Below the pieces are notes generated by a model, which had not been told where the DNA came from, searched no databases, and saw nothing but the letters and a program-made list of their open reading frames with translations. Below are positions 24,461-32,846 of a stretch of DNA of 64,000 nucleotides, in pieces; within the stretch, counting starts at the first letter, position 1; each line of letters starts with the position of its first letter. Source of the DNA: Amycolatopsis methanolica 239 (GTDB lineage Bacteria; Actinomycetota; Actinomycetes; Mycobacteriales; Pseudonocardiaceae); contig NZ_CP009110.1 in NCBI RefSeq assembly GCF_000739085.1, positions 6,758,001-6,822,000 of the forward strand. Reading direction: 5' to 3'. Position numbers and translations under genes: made by a program.

Positions 24461-24660
24461 CGAGGTCGCGCGAAAAACGAGATACACCCGATCGGGTACA
24501 GATAAGTAACACCCACTTCGACCTGCCCCATCGAGCGACATCGCTTCCTCACCCTGGCGGGTGATGGCGGCAGCGTATCGGTCCCTCCGGACGCGGCGCC
24601 CCGGGGGTACGTGGAAGTAGGTAGCGGGAGACAATCGCCGGGCACCCCAGCGAGCGGCTA

Positions 24661-24676
24661 TCGAACGCCTGTTCTA
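24661..24676. promoter_or_regulatory. LexA (SOS) box candidate
   Basis: TCGAACGCCTGTTCTA matches the actinobacterial LexA site TCGAAC-N4-GTTCGA at 11 of 12 fixed positions. It stands 50 bp before the DUF6319 start codon, in promoter range. Confidence 0.55.
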
Positions 24677-24726
24677 GAATTCGGGCCGACGTAGCCGGAC
24701 CCCACGAGAGGGAGACCGCAGCACCG

Positions 24727-25161
24727 ATGAGCTTGGACACCACGACCACCCCGCAGGAGCAGGACACCCCCGTCACGCCGGCGCCGGTCACGGACGACTC
24801 CGCAGCCGCTCCCGCTTCCGCCGCCCCCTCCGCCGAAAGCGAGGAAGCCAAGCCCAAGCGCGGCCGCCCGAAGGCCTCCGCGGCGAAGAAGACCCGCACC
24901 GTCGAGCTCACGCTCACCGTCACCGGCACCGCCGACGGCGAATGGCAGGCCGAGCTCAAGCACGGCTCCAAGTGGGTCGCGCAGGGCCTGAAGATCCCGG
25001 CCTCGGCCGTGTCCCGCGCGGCCAAGGAGCTGCACGAGGACCTGTCGACCCCGATCGACGAGGTGATCAACGCCGCCGTCGAGCAGCAGAAGGCCAAGGT
25101 CGCCGCGCTGGAGGCCGAGCTGGAGCAGGCCAGGCAGGCCCTCGCCGAGCTCGACGCCTGA
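24727..25161 (+). CDS. DUF6319-type protein with AT-hook-like motif
   Basis: 144 residues. An acidic, Thr/Pro/Ala-rich N-terminus is followed by EEAKPKRGRPKASAAKKTRT, whose core PKRGRPK is an AT-hook. A compact middle (VELTLTVTGTADGEWQAELK, GSKWVAQGLKIPASAVSRAA) and a C-terminal coiled coil (EQQKAKVAALEAELEQARQA) follow. This layout suggests a small DNA-associated protein that oligomerises. Ribosome site GGGAGA before ATG 24727. No function is known to me; the possible SOS box is the only regulatory hint. Confidence 0.7.
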   Translation: MSLDTTTTPQEQDTPVTPAPVTDDSAAAPASAAPSAESEEAKPKRGRPKASAAKKTRTVELTLTVTGTADGEWQAELKHGSKWVAQGLKIPASAVSRAAKELHEDLSTPIDEVINAAVEQQKAKVAALEAELEQARQALAELDA

Positions 25162-25279
25162 CCGAGGCCGCCGGAACCGATCGCCGTCGGGCGATCCCCA
25201 GACCCGCCGGGGCGGATGTCCATCGATCAGGCATCCGTCCCGGCGTTCTTTTCCCACCCGCCACTTTCCGCGTACCATC

Positions 25280-25296
25280 TGTATACAACGTGTATG
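25280..25296. promoter_or_regulatory. GntR operator, site 1
   Basis: TGTATACAACGTGTATG lies 13 bp before the GntR gene. It agrees at 15 of 17 positions with the site at 27290-27306, which lies between the MFS and DUF2848 genes. The core TGTATACA is palindromic. Such paired placement suggests autoregulation plus control of both neighbours. Confidence 0.65.
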
Positions 25297-25309
25297 GAGG
25301 GAGCCCCGG

Positions 25310-25960
25310 ATGCCGGCGACGAACAAGCCCGCCCAGTCCGGGCGGGCGAAGGCCTACGACTACCTGAAGAACACCGTGCTGGCAGACCCCGACGCCGAGG
25401 GCGGCTTCATCAGCGAACAGGAGGTCGCCGAGCGCGTCGGCGTCTCCCGCACCCCGGTGCGCGAGGCGTTGCTGCAGCTCGCGGCCGAGGAACTGGTGCA
25501 GCTCGTGCCCAACCGGGGCGCGTACATCGCGCCGCTGACCGGGCGCGACCTGCGGGACCTCGTCGAACTGCGCGGGCTGCTCGAGCGGTTCGCGGCCGAG
25601 CGGGTCATGGCGGACGGCACCGTGCCGTGGCGGGCCATGCAGAAGGTCCTCGAACAGCAGGAACGCTGCGACGACCCGGCGTCGGCCAAGGAGTTCATCG
25701 AACTCGACGCGCACTTCCACACGCTGCTCGTCGAGGCCGCGGGCAACTCGATGCTGAGCCGGACCTACACCGCGCTCCGAGCCCGGCAGGTGCGTGCCGG
25801 GCTCGTCGCGCTGCGGCGGTCAGGCACCCGGCACGCGGAGGTCATCCACGAGCACCAGGCCATCGTGACCGCACTGGCCAACGGTGAGGTCGAGGCGGCG
25901 CTGGCCGCCATCGACGACCACCACGCCCAGACGTTGAAGCATCAGCTGACGACCACCTGA
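25310..25960 (+). CDS. GntR family regulator with FCD domain
   Basis: 216 residues. Winged helix (ISEQEVAERVGVSRTPVREA, then QLVPNRGAYIAPLT) and an all-helical FCD effector domain with the metal-binding pattern Asp (ELDAHFHTLLVEAAGN), His (HAEVIHEHQAIVTAL) and His (AAIDDHHAQT). Binds a carboxylate ligand and controls nearby catabolic or transport genes. ATG 25310 lies just after operator site 1. Its 3' end overlaps the convergent MFS gene by 19 bp. Confidence 0.9.
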   Translation: MPATNKPAQSGRAKAYDYLKNTVLADPDAEGGFISEQEVAERVGVSRTPVREALLQLAAEELVQLVPNRGAYIAPLTGRDLRDLVELRGLLERFAAERVMADGTVPWRAMQKVLEQQERCDDPASAKEFIELDAHFHTLLVEAAGNSMLSRTYTALRARQVRAGLVALRRSGTRHAEVIHEHQAIVTALANGEVEAALAAIDDHHAQTLKHQLTTT

Positions 25961-27243
25961 GTCTCGTCGCGGGCCTCCCGCGCGAGGGCGATGCCGACGG
26001 CGCTGACCACCGCGGTCACCACCACGTACAGCGCGAGCGCGACCCAGCTGTCGAAACCGGCCAGCAGCGACGTGAACAGCAGCGGCGCGATGGCGCCGCC
26101 GATCACGCCGGCGAGCGTGTAGGCCAGCGAGCTGCCGGTGTAGCGCAGGCGCTCGGTGAACTGCTCGGTGATCAGCGCGGCCTGCGGCCCGTACAGCGCG
26201 GCATGGATGACGAGCGCGATCACGATGCCGACCAGCAGCAGGCCGAACGAGCGGCCGGACACCAGCGGGAAGAACACGAACGGCCAGATCGCCGCGGCGA
26301 TGGTCGCGAAGAGGTAGAGCTTGCGGCGGTTCATGCGGTCCGACAGGGCGCCGAACGCCGGCATCAGGACGAGCTGGCCTGCGGACCCGATCATCACCGC
26401 GGTGAGTCCCTGGCTGCGGGACATGCCCAGCTCCTGGGTCATGTAGGTCAGCACGAAGACGGTGAACAGCGCATACAGCACGTCGGGGCAGACGCGGACG
26501 AAGATCGCGGCCAGCAGGGCCCGGCGCTCGTACTTGAAGACCTCGGAGATCGGCGCGCTGGGCCGCTCACCGCTCTCCGCGATGCGCTTGAAGACCGGGG
26601 TCTCCTCCAGCTTGAGCCGGATCCACAGGCCGAACGCGACGAGCACGGCGGACAGCAGGAACGCCACGCGCCAGCCCCACGAGTCGAACTGCTCCTCGGT
26701 CAGCAGCAGGGCCAGCAGCGCGAGCACACCGTTGGCGAGCAGGTTGCCGGCAGGCGGGCCCACCTGGGCGGCGGAGGCCCAGAACCCGCGCTTCTTCGGA
26801 TCACCGAACTCGCTGGAGAGCAGCACCGCGCCGCCCCACTCACCGCCGATGCCGACGCCCTGAGCGAAGCGCAGCAGGACCAGCAGCACCGCCGCCGTGC
26901 CGCCGATCGCGGAGTGGGTCGGCAGGACGCCGATGAGGAAGGTGGCGATGCCGGTGAGCAGCAGCGTGATCACGAGGACGCGCTTGCGGCCGAGCACGTC
27001 GCCGAGTCGGCCGAAGACGAACCCGCCGAGCGGGCGGGAGAGGTAGCCGACGGCGTAGGTGGAGAACGCGGCCATCGTGCTGACCAGCGGGTCGCCCGCC
27101 GGGAAGAACTGGTGTCCGAACACGGTGGCCGCGGCCACTGAGTAGGCCGCGAAGTCGTACCACTCCAGCGACGTGCCGGACAGGCTGGCCAGGAAGGCAC
27201 GCCGTAGCGATGCCCTGTCCACGGTCGGCGTTACCGAGGTCAT
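25942..27243 (-). CDS. MFS metabolite:proton symporter (ShiA/ProP-like)
   Basis: 433 residues with twelve predicted membrane segments. Sugar/metabolite-symporter family markers: SLEWYDFAAYSVAAATVFG at the first helix, GRLGDVLGRKRVLV between helices 2 and 3, and RFAQGVGIGGEWGGAVLL. The family moves small organic acids such as shikimate, ketoglutarate or betaine with protons. Flanked by the GntR gene and, across a shared operator, by the DUF2848 gene, it probably imports the substrate of the latter. Confidence 0.9.
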   Translation of the reverse strand: MTSVTPTVDRASLRRAFLASLSGTSLEWYDFAAYSVAAATVFGHQFFPAGDPLVSTMAAFSTYAVGYLSRPLGGFVFGRLGDVLGRKRVLVITLLLTGIATFLIGVLPTHSAIGGTAAVLLVLLRFAQGVGIGGEWGGAVLLSSEFGDPKKRGFWASAAQVGPPAGNLLANGVLALLALLLTEEQFDSWGWRVAFLLSAVLVAFGLWIRLKLEETPVFKRIAESGERPSAPISEVFKYERRALLAAIFVRVCPDVLYALFTVFVLTYMTQELGMSRSQGLTAVMIGSAGQLVLMPAFGALSDRMNRRKLYLFATIAAAIWPFVFFPLVSGRSFGLLLVGIVIALVIHAALYGPQAALITEQFTERLRYTGSSLAYTLAGVIGGAIAPLLFTSLLAGFDSWVALALYVVVTAVVSAVGIALAREARDETQVVVS

Positions 27244-27289
27244 TGCTCACATCCTGATCTCTTCGGTGCCACGATGCTGTAATACTCGT

Positions 27290-27306
27290 TGTATACAACC
27301 TGCATG
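27290..27306. promoter_or_regulatory. GntR operator, site 2
   Basis: TGTATACAACCTGCATG, with a T before it making the 10-bp palindrome TTGTATACAA (27289-27298). It lies 46 bp upstream of the MFS start and 51 bp before the DUF2848 start, so one bound dimer could block both divergent promoters. Confidence 0.65.
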
Positions 27307-27357
27307 CGCAACCCCTCGCAGGTAAGAACTGGGTTACCCGAAATTACGGAGGACGAC

Positions 27358-28029
27358 ATGCCGACGCTGAGCTTCGACCTGCCCGACGGCACGACGGTGA
27401 CCACTCCGGTGACGACCCTGCTGAACGCCGGGTATGCGGGCCGCGACCAGGCCGACGTCGCCGCGCACGTCGCCGAACTGGCCGAGCTGGGCGTGCCGGC
27501 GCCGAAGGTCACGCCGGCGCTGTACCCGGTCGCCCCGTACCTGGCCGCCCAGACCGACGAGGTGCCCGCCCAGCACGGCCGCACGTCCGGCGAGGCGGAG
27601 TGGGCGCTGGTGATCACCGCCGAGGGTGTGTTGCTCACCGTCGCGTGCGACCACACCGACCGGGAGCTCGAGGTGCACGGCGTGGCGTGGAGCAAGAACG
27701 CGGCGCCGGACGTGCTGGGGCGCAAGGCGTGGCGGCTGGACGACGTGGCGGACCGGCTGGACTCGCTGACGCTGCGCGGCTGGGCGGACGGGCAGCTGAT
27801 CCAGGACGGCACGCTCGCCGAGCTGCTGACGCCGCAGCACTGGCTCGACGTGCTGCGCGAGCGCGGACTTTACGAGCCGGGGGTGGTGCTGATCTCCGGA
27901 ACCATCCCGATGGTGCCGGGGGTGAACCAGTTCGCCGGCGAATGGCGGGTCGAACTGGGCGACCCGGCGACCGGCAACACGATCGAGGCGGCCTACCGCG
28001 TCCGGCGGTTGCCGGAGGTGATCGGCTGA
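27358..28029 (+). CDS. DUF2848 family protein (fumarylacetoacetase-like fold)
   Basis: 223 residues. The pattern VTTLLNAGYAGRDQADVAAH, GVPAPKVTPALYPVAPYLAA, GEAEWALVITAEGVLLTVAC and GVVLISGTIPMVPGVNQFAG fits DUF2848, which resembles fumarylacetoacetate hydrolases. It probably acts on a small keto acid or amide brought in by the neighbouring symporter. Clear ribosome site ACGGAGGA before ATG 27358. Substrate unknown. Confidence 0.75.
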   Translation: MPTLSFDLPDGTTVTTPVTTLLNAGYAGRDQADVAAHVAELAELGVPAPKVTPALYPVAPYLAAQTDEVPAQHGRTSGEAEWALVITAEGVLLTVACDHTDRELEVHGVAWSKNAAPDVLGRKAWRLDDVADRLDSLTLRGWADGQLIQDGTLAELLTPQHWLDVLRERGLYEPGVVLISGTIPMVPGVNQFAGEWRVELGDPATGNTIEAAYRVRRLPEVIG

Positions 28030-28227
28030 CCGGCGCTCGGCCGCGCATCGACTGCTTTGTGAAGACCTAGCGCCGCCCTGCGCGTGGCATCCCTCGATCG
28101 CCGCGGGCGCGCGGCTGCGCGCAGGCGCGATGGCTCCCTGTCGGCGGGCGCGGGCGGCCGCCGGGCGCCAAGAACGGCGGGGCACCCCCTCCCCGCCGGC
28201 GCGTTCAGGGGCGCGCCGGCAGGGACC

Positions 28228-29385
28228 TCAGCCGCGCAACCTGGTGTTGAGCCGTGCGGCTTGGCGGGTCAGGTGGTCGCGCTCGGCGAGGTTCGTGGCC
28301 TTCGCGGCGGCCTCCGCGTACAACCGGGCGGCGCTCGCCAGGTCACCATCGCGTTCGTGCAGGTACGCCGATACCGCGGCGTACCGCGGCAGTCCTTCGT
28401 CCAGGGACGCGAGTTCCGCCAGGCCCGCGCGTGGGCCGTCCGCCTCGCCGACCGCGACCGCCCGGTTCAGGCGCACCAGCGGGCTGTCGGTCAACCGCAC
28501 CAGCTCGTCGTACCACTCGACGATCTGCACCCAGTCGGTCTCCTCCGCAGTGGGCGCGTCGGCGTGCAGGGCGGCGATCGCGGCCTGCGCCTGGAACTCG
28601 CCGAGCCGGTCACGGGCCAGCGCCGCCTGCAGGATCTCCACGCCCTCCGCGATCAAGCGGGTGTCCCACCGGCCGCGGTCCTGCTCGGCGAGCGGCACCA
28701 GGCTGCCATCGGGCGCGGTCCGGCTCGCGCGGCGGGCGTGGTGCAGCAGCATCAGGGCGAGCAGCCCGGCCACCTCGGGGTGGTCGATCACCGCCGCGAG
28801 CTGGCGGGTCAGCCGGATCGCCTCGGCGGCCAGGTCGACGTCACCGGAGTACCCCTCGTTGAACACCAGGTAGAGCACGCGCAGCACGGTGGCGACGTCG
28901 CCGGGCTGGTCGAAGCGCACCCCGGAGACCGTCCGCTTGGCGCGGCTGACGCGCTGCGCCATCGTCGCCTCCGGCACCAGGTACGCGGCGGCGATCTGCC
29001 GGGTGGTCAGGCCGCCGACCGCGCGCAACGTGAGCGCGACCGCGGACGACGGGGTCAGCGACGGGTGCGCGCACAGGAAGTACAGCTGGAGCGTGTCGTC
29101 CACGCCGACGGCCTGCCCCGGTTCCGGCTCCTCGTCGACGATGTCCTCACGACGGCGCCGGGCCGCGTCCGCCCTGGTCGCGTCGAGGAACTTCCGCCAG
29201 GCGACAGTGACCAGCCAGCCCTTCGGATCGCGCGGCGGGTCGGCAGGCCACACGCGCAACGCCTCGACCAGCGCCTCCTGCACCGCGTCCTCGGCCGCCG
29301 CGAAGTCGGCTCCGCGGCGGACGAGGATCGCGAGCACAGTCGGGGTGAGACCACGGAGCAGGGCCTCGTCCACCGCGGGGGTCAT
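28228..29385 (-). CDS. ECF42-group RNA polymerase sigma factor
   Basis: 385 residues. Sigma region 2 (FAAAEDAVQEALVEALRVWP, GWLVTVAWRKFLDATRAD) and region 4 (GGLTTRQIAAAYLVPEATMA), then a long TPR-like C-terminal extension (DUF6596; ALMLLHHARRASRTAPDGSL, WVQIVEWYDELVRLTDSPLV). This extension and the DGPF partner define ECF42. These sigma factors lack a classic anti-sigma factor; the extension is thought to carry control. ATG 29385 overlaps the partner stop by ATGA. Confidence 0.92.
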   Translation of the reverse strand: MTPAVDEALLRGLTPTVLAILVRRGADFAAAEDAVQEALVEALRVWPADPPRDPKGWLVTVAWRKFLDATRADAARRRREDIVDEEPEPGQAVGVDDTLQLYFLCAHPSLTPSSAVALTLRAVGGLTTRQIAAAYLVPEATMAQRVSRAKRTVSGVRFDQPGDVATVLRVLYLVFNEGYSGDVDLAAEAIRLTRQLAAVIDHPEVAGLLALMLLHHARRASRTAPDGSLVPLAEQDRGRWDTRLIAEGVEILQAALARDRLGEFQAQAAIAALHADAPTAEETDWVQIVEWYDELVRLTDSPLVRLNRAVAVGEADGPRAGLAELASLDEGLPRYAAVSAYLHERDGDLASAARLYAEAAAKATNLAERDHLTRQAARLNTRLRG

Positions 29386-29789
29386 TCCGTGACGGTGGGC
29401 GGCTCGGCGAGGAAGGGGCGCAGCTCGAGCCATTCGTGGATCGGCTTGCCGCCCGCCCCGGGTGCGGCCGACAGTTCGCCGGCCAGCTCCAACGCACGCT
29501 CGTGGCTGTCCACGTCGATCACCATCCAGCCCGCGATCAGGTCCTTGGTCTCCGGGAACGGGCCGTCGGTCACCGGCGGACGACCCTCCCCGTCGTAGCG
29601 CACCCACGTCCCCTCCGGAGCCAGCGCCTGACCGTCGACGAACTCACCGGTCTCCTCCAACCTGGCCGCGAAAACCCGCATGTACTGCACGTGCGCGGTG
29701 ACCTCCTCCGGCGTCCACTGATCCATCGGCACGTCGTTGACCGCCGCCGGAGCGCCGCGGTAGTGCTTGAGCAGCAGGTACTTGGCCAT
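29382..29789 (-). CDS. YCII-related DGPF-domain protein
   Basis: 135 residues. The fold starts MAKYLLLKHYRGAP; the DGPF motif appears in PPVTDGPFPETKDLIAGWMV. DGPF proteins are encoded next to ECF42 sigma factors and are common targets of them; their biochemical role is unsettled. ATG 29789 has GGAGAAG upstream. First gene of a two-gene operon with the sigma factor. Confidence 0.9.
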   Translation of the reverse strand: MAKYLLLKHYRGAPAAVNDVPMDQWTPEEVTAHVQYMRVFAARLEETGEFVDGQALAPEGTWVRYDGEGRPPVTDGPFPETKDLIAGWMVIDVDSHERALELAGELSAAPGAGGKPIHEWLELRPFLAEPPTVTE

Positions 29790-29960
29790 GATCTTCTCCT
29801 CGGTGTGGTACGGCCCATTGTGGCCGCGTACCAACCGGGGACGGAGCCGTTTCCGGCATCTCGACACCGACGCGCGAACTTTTTTTTCCGGCAGACCGCT
29901 GCGGTTTAGGCAAGACTCAGCTAATGCGGGAAACCGGCCCCGGGGTGCTTCAATGACCAC

Positions 29961-30689
29961 GTGACCGAGACGAAGGACGCCGCCGAGGCGCACGCGCACG
30001 AACCCCACGGCGAGAGCCTGGGCAGCAGGCTGAACTGGCTGCGCGCCGGGGTTCTCGGGGCCAACGACGGGATCGTGTCGGTCGCCGGGCTCGTCGTCGG
30101 CGTCGCAGGCGCGACCACCGACCACGGCGCCATTCTGATGGCCGGAATAGCCGGACTGGTCGCGGGCGCGCTTTCCATGGCGGGCGGGGAATACGTTTCG
30201 GTGAGCACCCAGCGCGACACCGAGCAGGCCGCGCTCAAGCTGGAAAAACAAGAACTGAAGACGATGCCGGAGGCCGAGGAGCGGGAGCTCGCCGACATCT
30301 ACGAGGACAAGGGCCTGTCCCGCGAGCTCGCCGAGCGGGTGGCCCGCGAGCTGTCGCAGAAGGACGCGCTCGCCGCCCACGCGGAGGCCGAGCTCGGCAT
30401 CGATCCCGACGAGCTGACCAACCCGTGGCAGGCCGCGTGGGCGTCGTTCGTGTCGTTCTCAATCGGCGCGCTCATCCCGCTGCTGGCGATCGCGCTGCCG
30501 CCCACGTCGTGGCGGGTGTGGACGTGCGCGATCGCCGTCGTCGCGGGCCTCGCGCTGACCGGGTACACCAGTGCCCGGCTCGGCAGCGCCGGGCCGGGCC
30601 GGGCGGTGGCGCGCAACGTGGGCGTCGGCGCGCTGACCATGCTGGTCACCTACTACGTCGGCACGCTGTTCGGCATCACCGCCGGCTAG
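29961..30689 (+). CDS. VIT1/CCC1 family metal transporter
   Basis: 242 residues. N-terminal membrane pair (LGANDGIVSVAGLVVGVAGA, GIAGLVAGALSMAGGEYVSV), a charged cytosolic segment rich in Glu (KLEKQELKTMPEAEERELAD), which binds metal in plant VIT1, then three more helices. Family members move iron(II) or manganese out of the cytosol. Start is GTG 29961. Its stop overlaps the convergent DHFR-like gene. Confidence 0.88.
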   Translation: MTETKDAAEAHAHEPHGESLGSRLNWLRAGVLGANDGIVSVAGLVVGVAGATTDHGAILMAGIAGLVAGALSMAGGEYVSVSTQRDTEQAALKLEKQELKTMPEAEERELADIYEDKGLSRELAERVARELSQKDALAAHAEAELGIDPDELTNPWQAAWASFVSFSIGALIPLLAIALPPTSWRVWTCAIAVVAGLALTGYTSARLGSAGPGRAVARNVGVGALTMLVTYYVGTLFGITAG

Positions 30690-31174
30690 CGCGGAACGCG
30701 GTAGCGGATGTGGGTGGCCTCGGGCGTGTCGATCACCTCGGGGATCCCCAGCTCGATCCGCGCGGGCAGTACGTCGAACAGCCTGCGGCCGCCGCCGAAC
30801 AGCACGGGGATCTGGTGGATCTGCACCTCGTCCAGCACGCCCGCCTCGATCGGCCGCTGCCCGGTGTACGCGCCGATGACGTGCACCCGGCGGTCTCCGG
30901 CGGCCGCCTTCGCCCGTGCCATCGCCTCGACGATGCCGTCCGCGTAGGTCATCAGCGGGTAACCGGCCACGTCCGGGCCGGGCGGCCGGTGGCTGGGCAC
31001 GAAGATCGGGACGCCCATGCCCCCGTGGTCGCCACCCCAGTGATCGACCTGCTCCGCGGTCCGGCGCCCGCTGACGACCGCACCGGCCGCGCTGATCCGG
31101 TCCATCAGCTCGGCACTGGGACCGGATTGGCGTGGTTCGAAGTCCGGGGTGAACGCCCATTCGTGCAGGCGCAT
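30686..31174 (-). CDS. Dihydrofolate reductase family (RibD C-terminal-like) protein
   Basis: 162 residues. Carries AAGAVVSGRRTAEQVDHWGG and a nucleotide-binding stretch RRVHVIGAYTGQRPIEAGVL followed by DEVQIHQIPVLFGGGRRLFD, the usual end pattern of the RibD_C/DHFR-like reductases. The N-terminal beta strand of the fold is short. Probably an NADPH-dependent reductase of unknown substrate. Confidence 0.8.
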   Translation of the reverse strand: MRLHEWAFTPDFEPRQSGPSAELMDRISAAGAVVSGRRTAEQVDHWGGDHGGMGVPIFVPSHRPPGPDVAGYPLMTYADGIVEAMARAKAAAGDRRVHVIGAYTGQRPIEAGVLDEVQIHQIPVLFGGGRRLFDVLPARIELGIPEVIDTPEATHIRYRVPR

Positions 31175-31232
31175 GAAGCCGTCGCCGCCGGGGTTTCCCG
31201 GTCCGTCGTTCGGGCCGGGCGGATTCGACCGG

Positions 31233-32690
31233 CTAGCGCACGCCCGACATCAGTTTCCGCACGAACGGGCTGATCAGCGCCAGCACCACACCGATCACGA
31301 CGGCGACCCCGCCGACGATGCCGAAGTACGACGCCTCGTGGTCGGTGCCGTAGTACTCGGCCAGCGAGCCGGACAGCGCGGTGCCCAGTGAGACCGACAG
31401 GAAGTTCAACGCGACCATCTGCGTGCGGAACGCGTCCGGCGCCAGCTTCGTCGACAGGGACAGGCCGACCGGCGACAGCATCAGCTCCGCGACGGTGAAC
31501 ACCAGCAGGATCCCGACCAGCGCGAGCAGTGGCGTGCTGTTTCCGGCGCCGCCCGCGAAGAACAGGAACAGCAGGAACGCCACACCCATCACGGACGTGC
31601 CGAGCGCGAACTTGATCGGCGTCGACGGCTGCCGTGAGCCCAGCTTGATCCAGATCGCGGCCAACACCGGCGCGAGCAGCAGGATGAACACCGGGTTGAT
31701 CGACTGCACCCAGCTCACCGGCATCTCCCAGCCGAACAGGTCGCGGTCCAGCCGCTGGTCCGAATACACCGCGACCACCGTGAACTGCTGCTGGTAGAGC
31801 GCGAAGAACGCGGCGCTGGCGATGAACATCGGGATGAACGACAGCACCCGCCGCCGCTCGATGGCGGTGATCTTGCTGCTGCTCAGGATCACCGTGAAGT
31901 AGACGACCGACGCGATGCCGACGATCCACACGACCACGTCGGACAGGTTGGCCGCGGTGACGATCCCGCTCAGCACGGCCGCCACGATGACGGCGACCAG
32001 CACCAGTAGCACCCCGCCGATCGCGGGCCGCCGCTGCGCGGGCAGCGGGTTGGGCACCTCGCGCGCGGTGTCGGGCAGGTTGCGCCGGAAGATCGTGTAC
32101 TGGGTCAGGCCGATCGCCATGCCGATCGCGGCGAGCCCGAACCCGAGGTGGAAGCCGACTTCGCTCTGCGCGAGCCCGGTGAGCAGCGGGCCGACGAACC
32201 CACCCAGGTTGACGCCCATGTAGAAGATCGTGAAGCCGGCGTCGCGCCGCTCGTCCTTCTCGCCGTAGAGCGTGCCGACGACCGCGGTGGCGTTGCCCTT
32301 CAACCCGCCGCTGCCGATTGCGACGCACACCAGGCCGACGCCGATCCCCAGGAAACCGGGCAGGAACGCGAGGCTGATGTGCCCGATCATGATCAGCACG
32401 GCGCTGTAGAACAGCGTGCGCTCGGACCCCAGCAGGCGGTCGGCGACCCAGGCGCCCACGATCGTGGACAGGTACACGAGACCGCCGTAGGCCCCGACGA
32501 TGCTGGTGGCGGTGGCCTCCGGCATCGCGAGGCCGCCCTCGGCGACCGAGTAGTAGAGGTAGATCGGCAGGATGCCGAGCATCCCGTAGTACGAGAAGCG
32601 TTCCCACATCTCGACGCCGAACAGGTTCGCGAGCCCGATCGGGTGCCCGAAGAACCGGGTGTCGCGCTTCGCCTCGGTGGAGGTCGTCAC
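31233..32690 (-). CDS. POT family di/tripeptide:proton symporter
   Basis: 485 residues with about 12-14 membrane segments. The proton-coupling motif E-x-x-E-R-F appears as GVEMWERFSYYGMLGILPIY, and the PTR2 signature FTIFYMGVNLGGFVGPLL follows. Takes up small peptides with protons. GTG 32690 is the start. It stands alone, 158 bp from the divergent nhaA. Confidence 0.93.
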   Translation of the reverse strand: MTTSTEAKRDTRFFGHPIGLANLFGVEMWERFSYYGMLGILPIYLYYSVAEGGLAMPEATATSIVGAYGGLVYLSTIVGAWVADRLLGSERTLFYSAVLIMIGHISLAFLPGFLGIGVGLVCVAIGSGGLKGNATAVVGTLYGEKDERRDAGFTIFYMGVNLGGFVGPLLTGLAQSEVGFHLGFGLAAIGMAIGLTQYTIFRRNLPDTAREVPNPLPAQRRPAIGGVLLVLVAVIVAAVLSGIVTAANLSDVVVWIVGIASVVYFTVILSSSKITAIERRRVLSFIPMFIASAAFFALYQQQFTVVAVYSDQRLDRDLFGWEMPVSWVQSINPVFILLLAPVLAAIWIKLGSRQPSTPIKFALGTSVMGVAFLLFLFFAGGAGNSTPLLALVGILLVFTVAELMLSPVGLSLSTKLAPDAFRTQMVALNFLSVSLGTALSGSLAEYYGTDHEASYFGIVGGVAVVIGVVLALISPFVRKLMSGVR

Positions 32691-32846
32691 TGCCCCGCCC
32701 TTTTAAGGTCTAGACAACGTTGGCGAGTGACATGCTACGACTCCTGTTGGGCATCATGTTACCGGCCCGTAAGGTACGATGGTTCATGGTGCGCCGGGAA
32801 GTCTGGTCGGCAAAACTCGGTCCGACCGATCCCGGAGGAGCCTCCA

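Larger units (their letters stand above)
24286..24726. other. Divergent intergenic region with several palindromes
   Basis: 440 bp between the transpeptidase gene and the DUF6319 gene, less GC-rich than its surroundings in places. It holds a perfect 19-bp palindrome (24442-24460), the 12-bp palindrome ACCCGATCGGGT (24486-24497) and a LexA-like box (24661-24676). I see no coding sequence. Confidence 0.55.
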
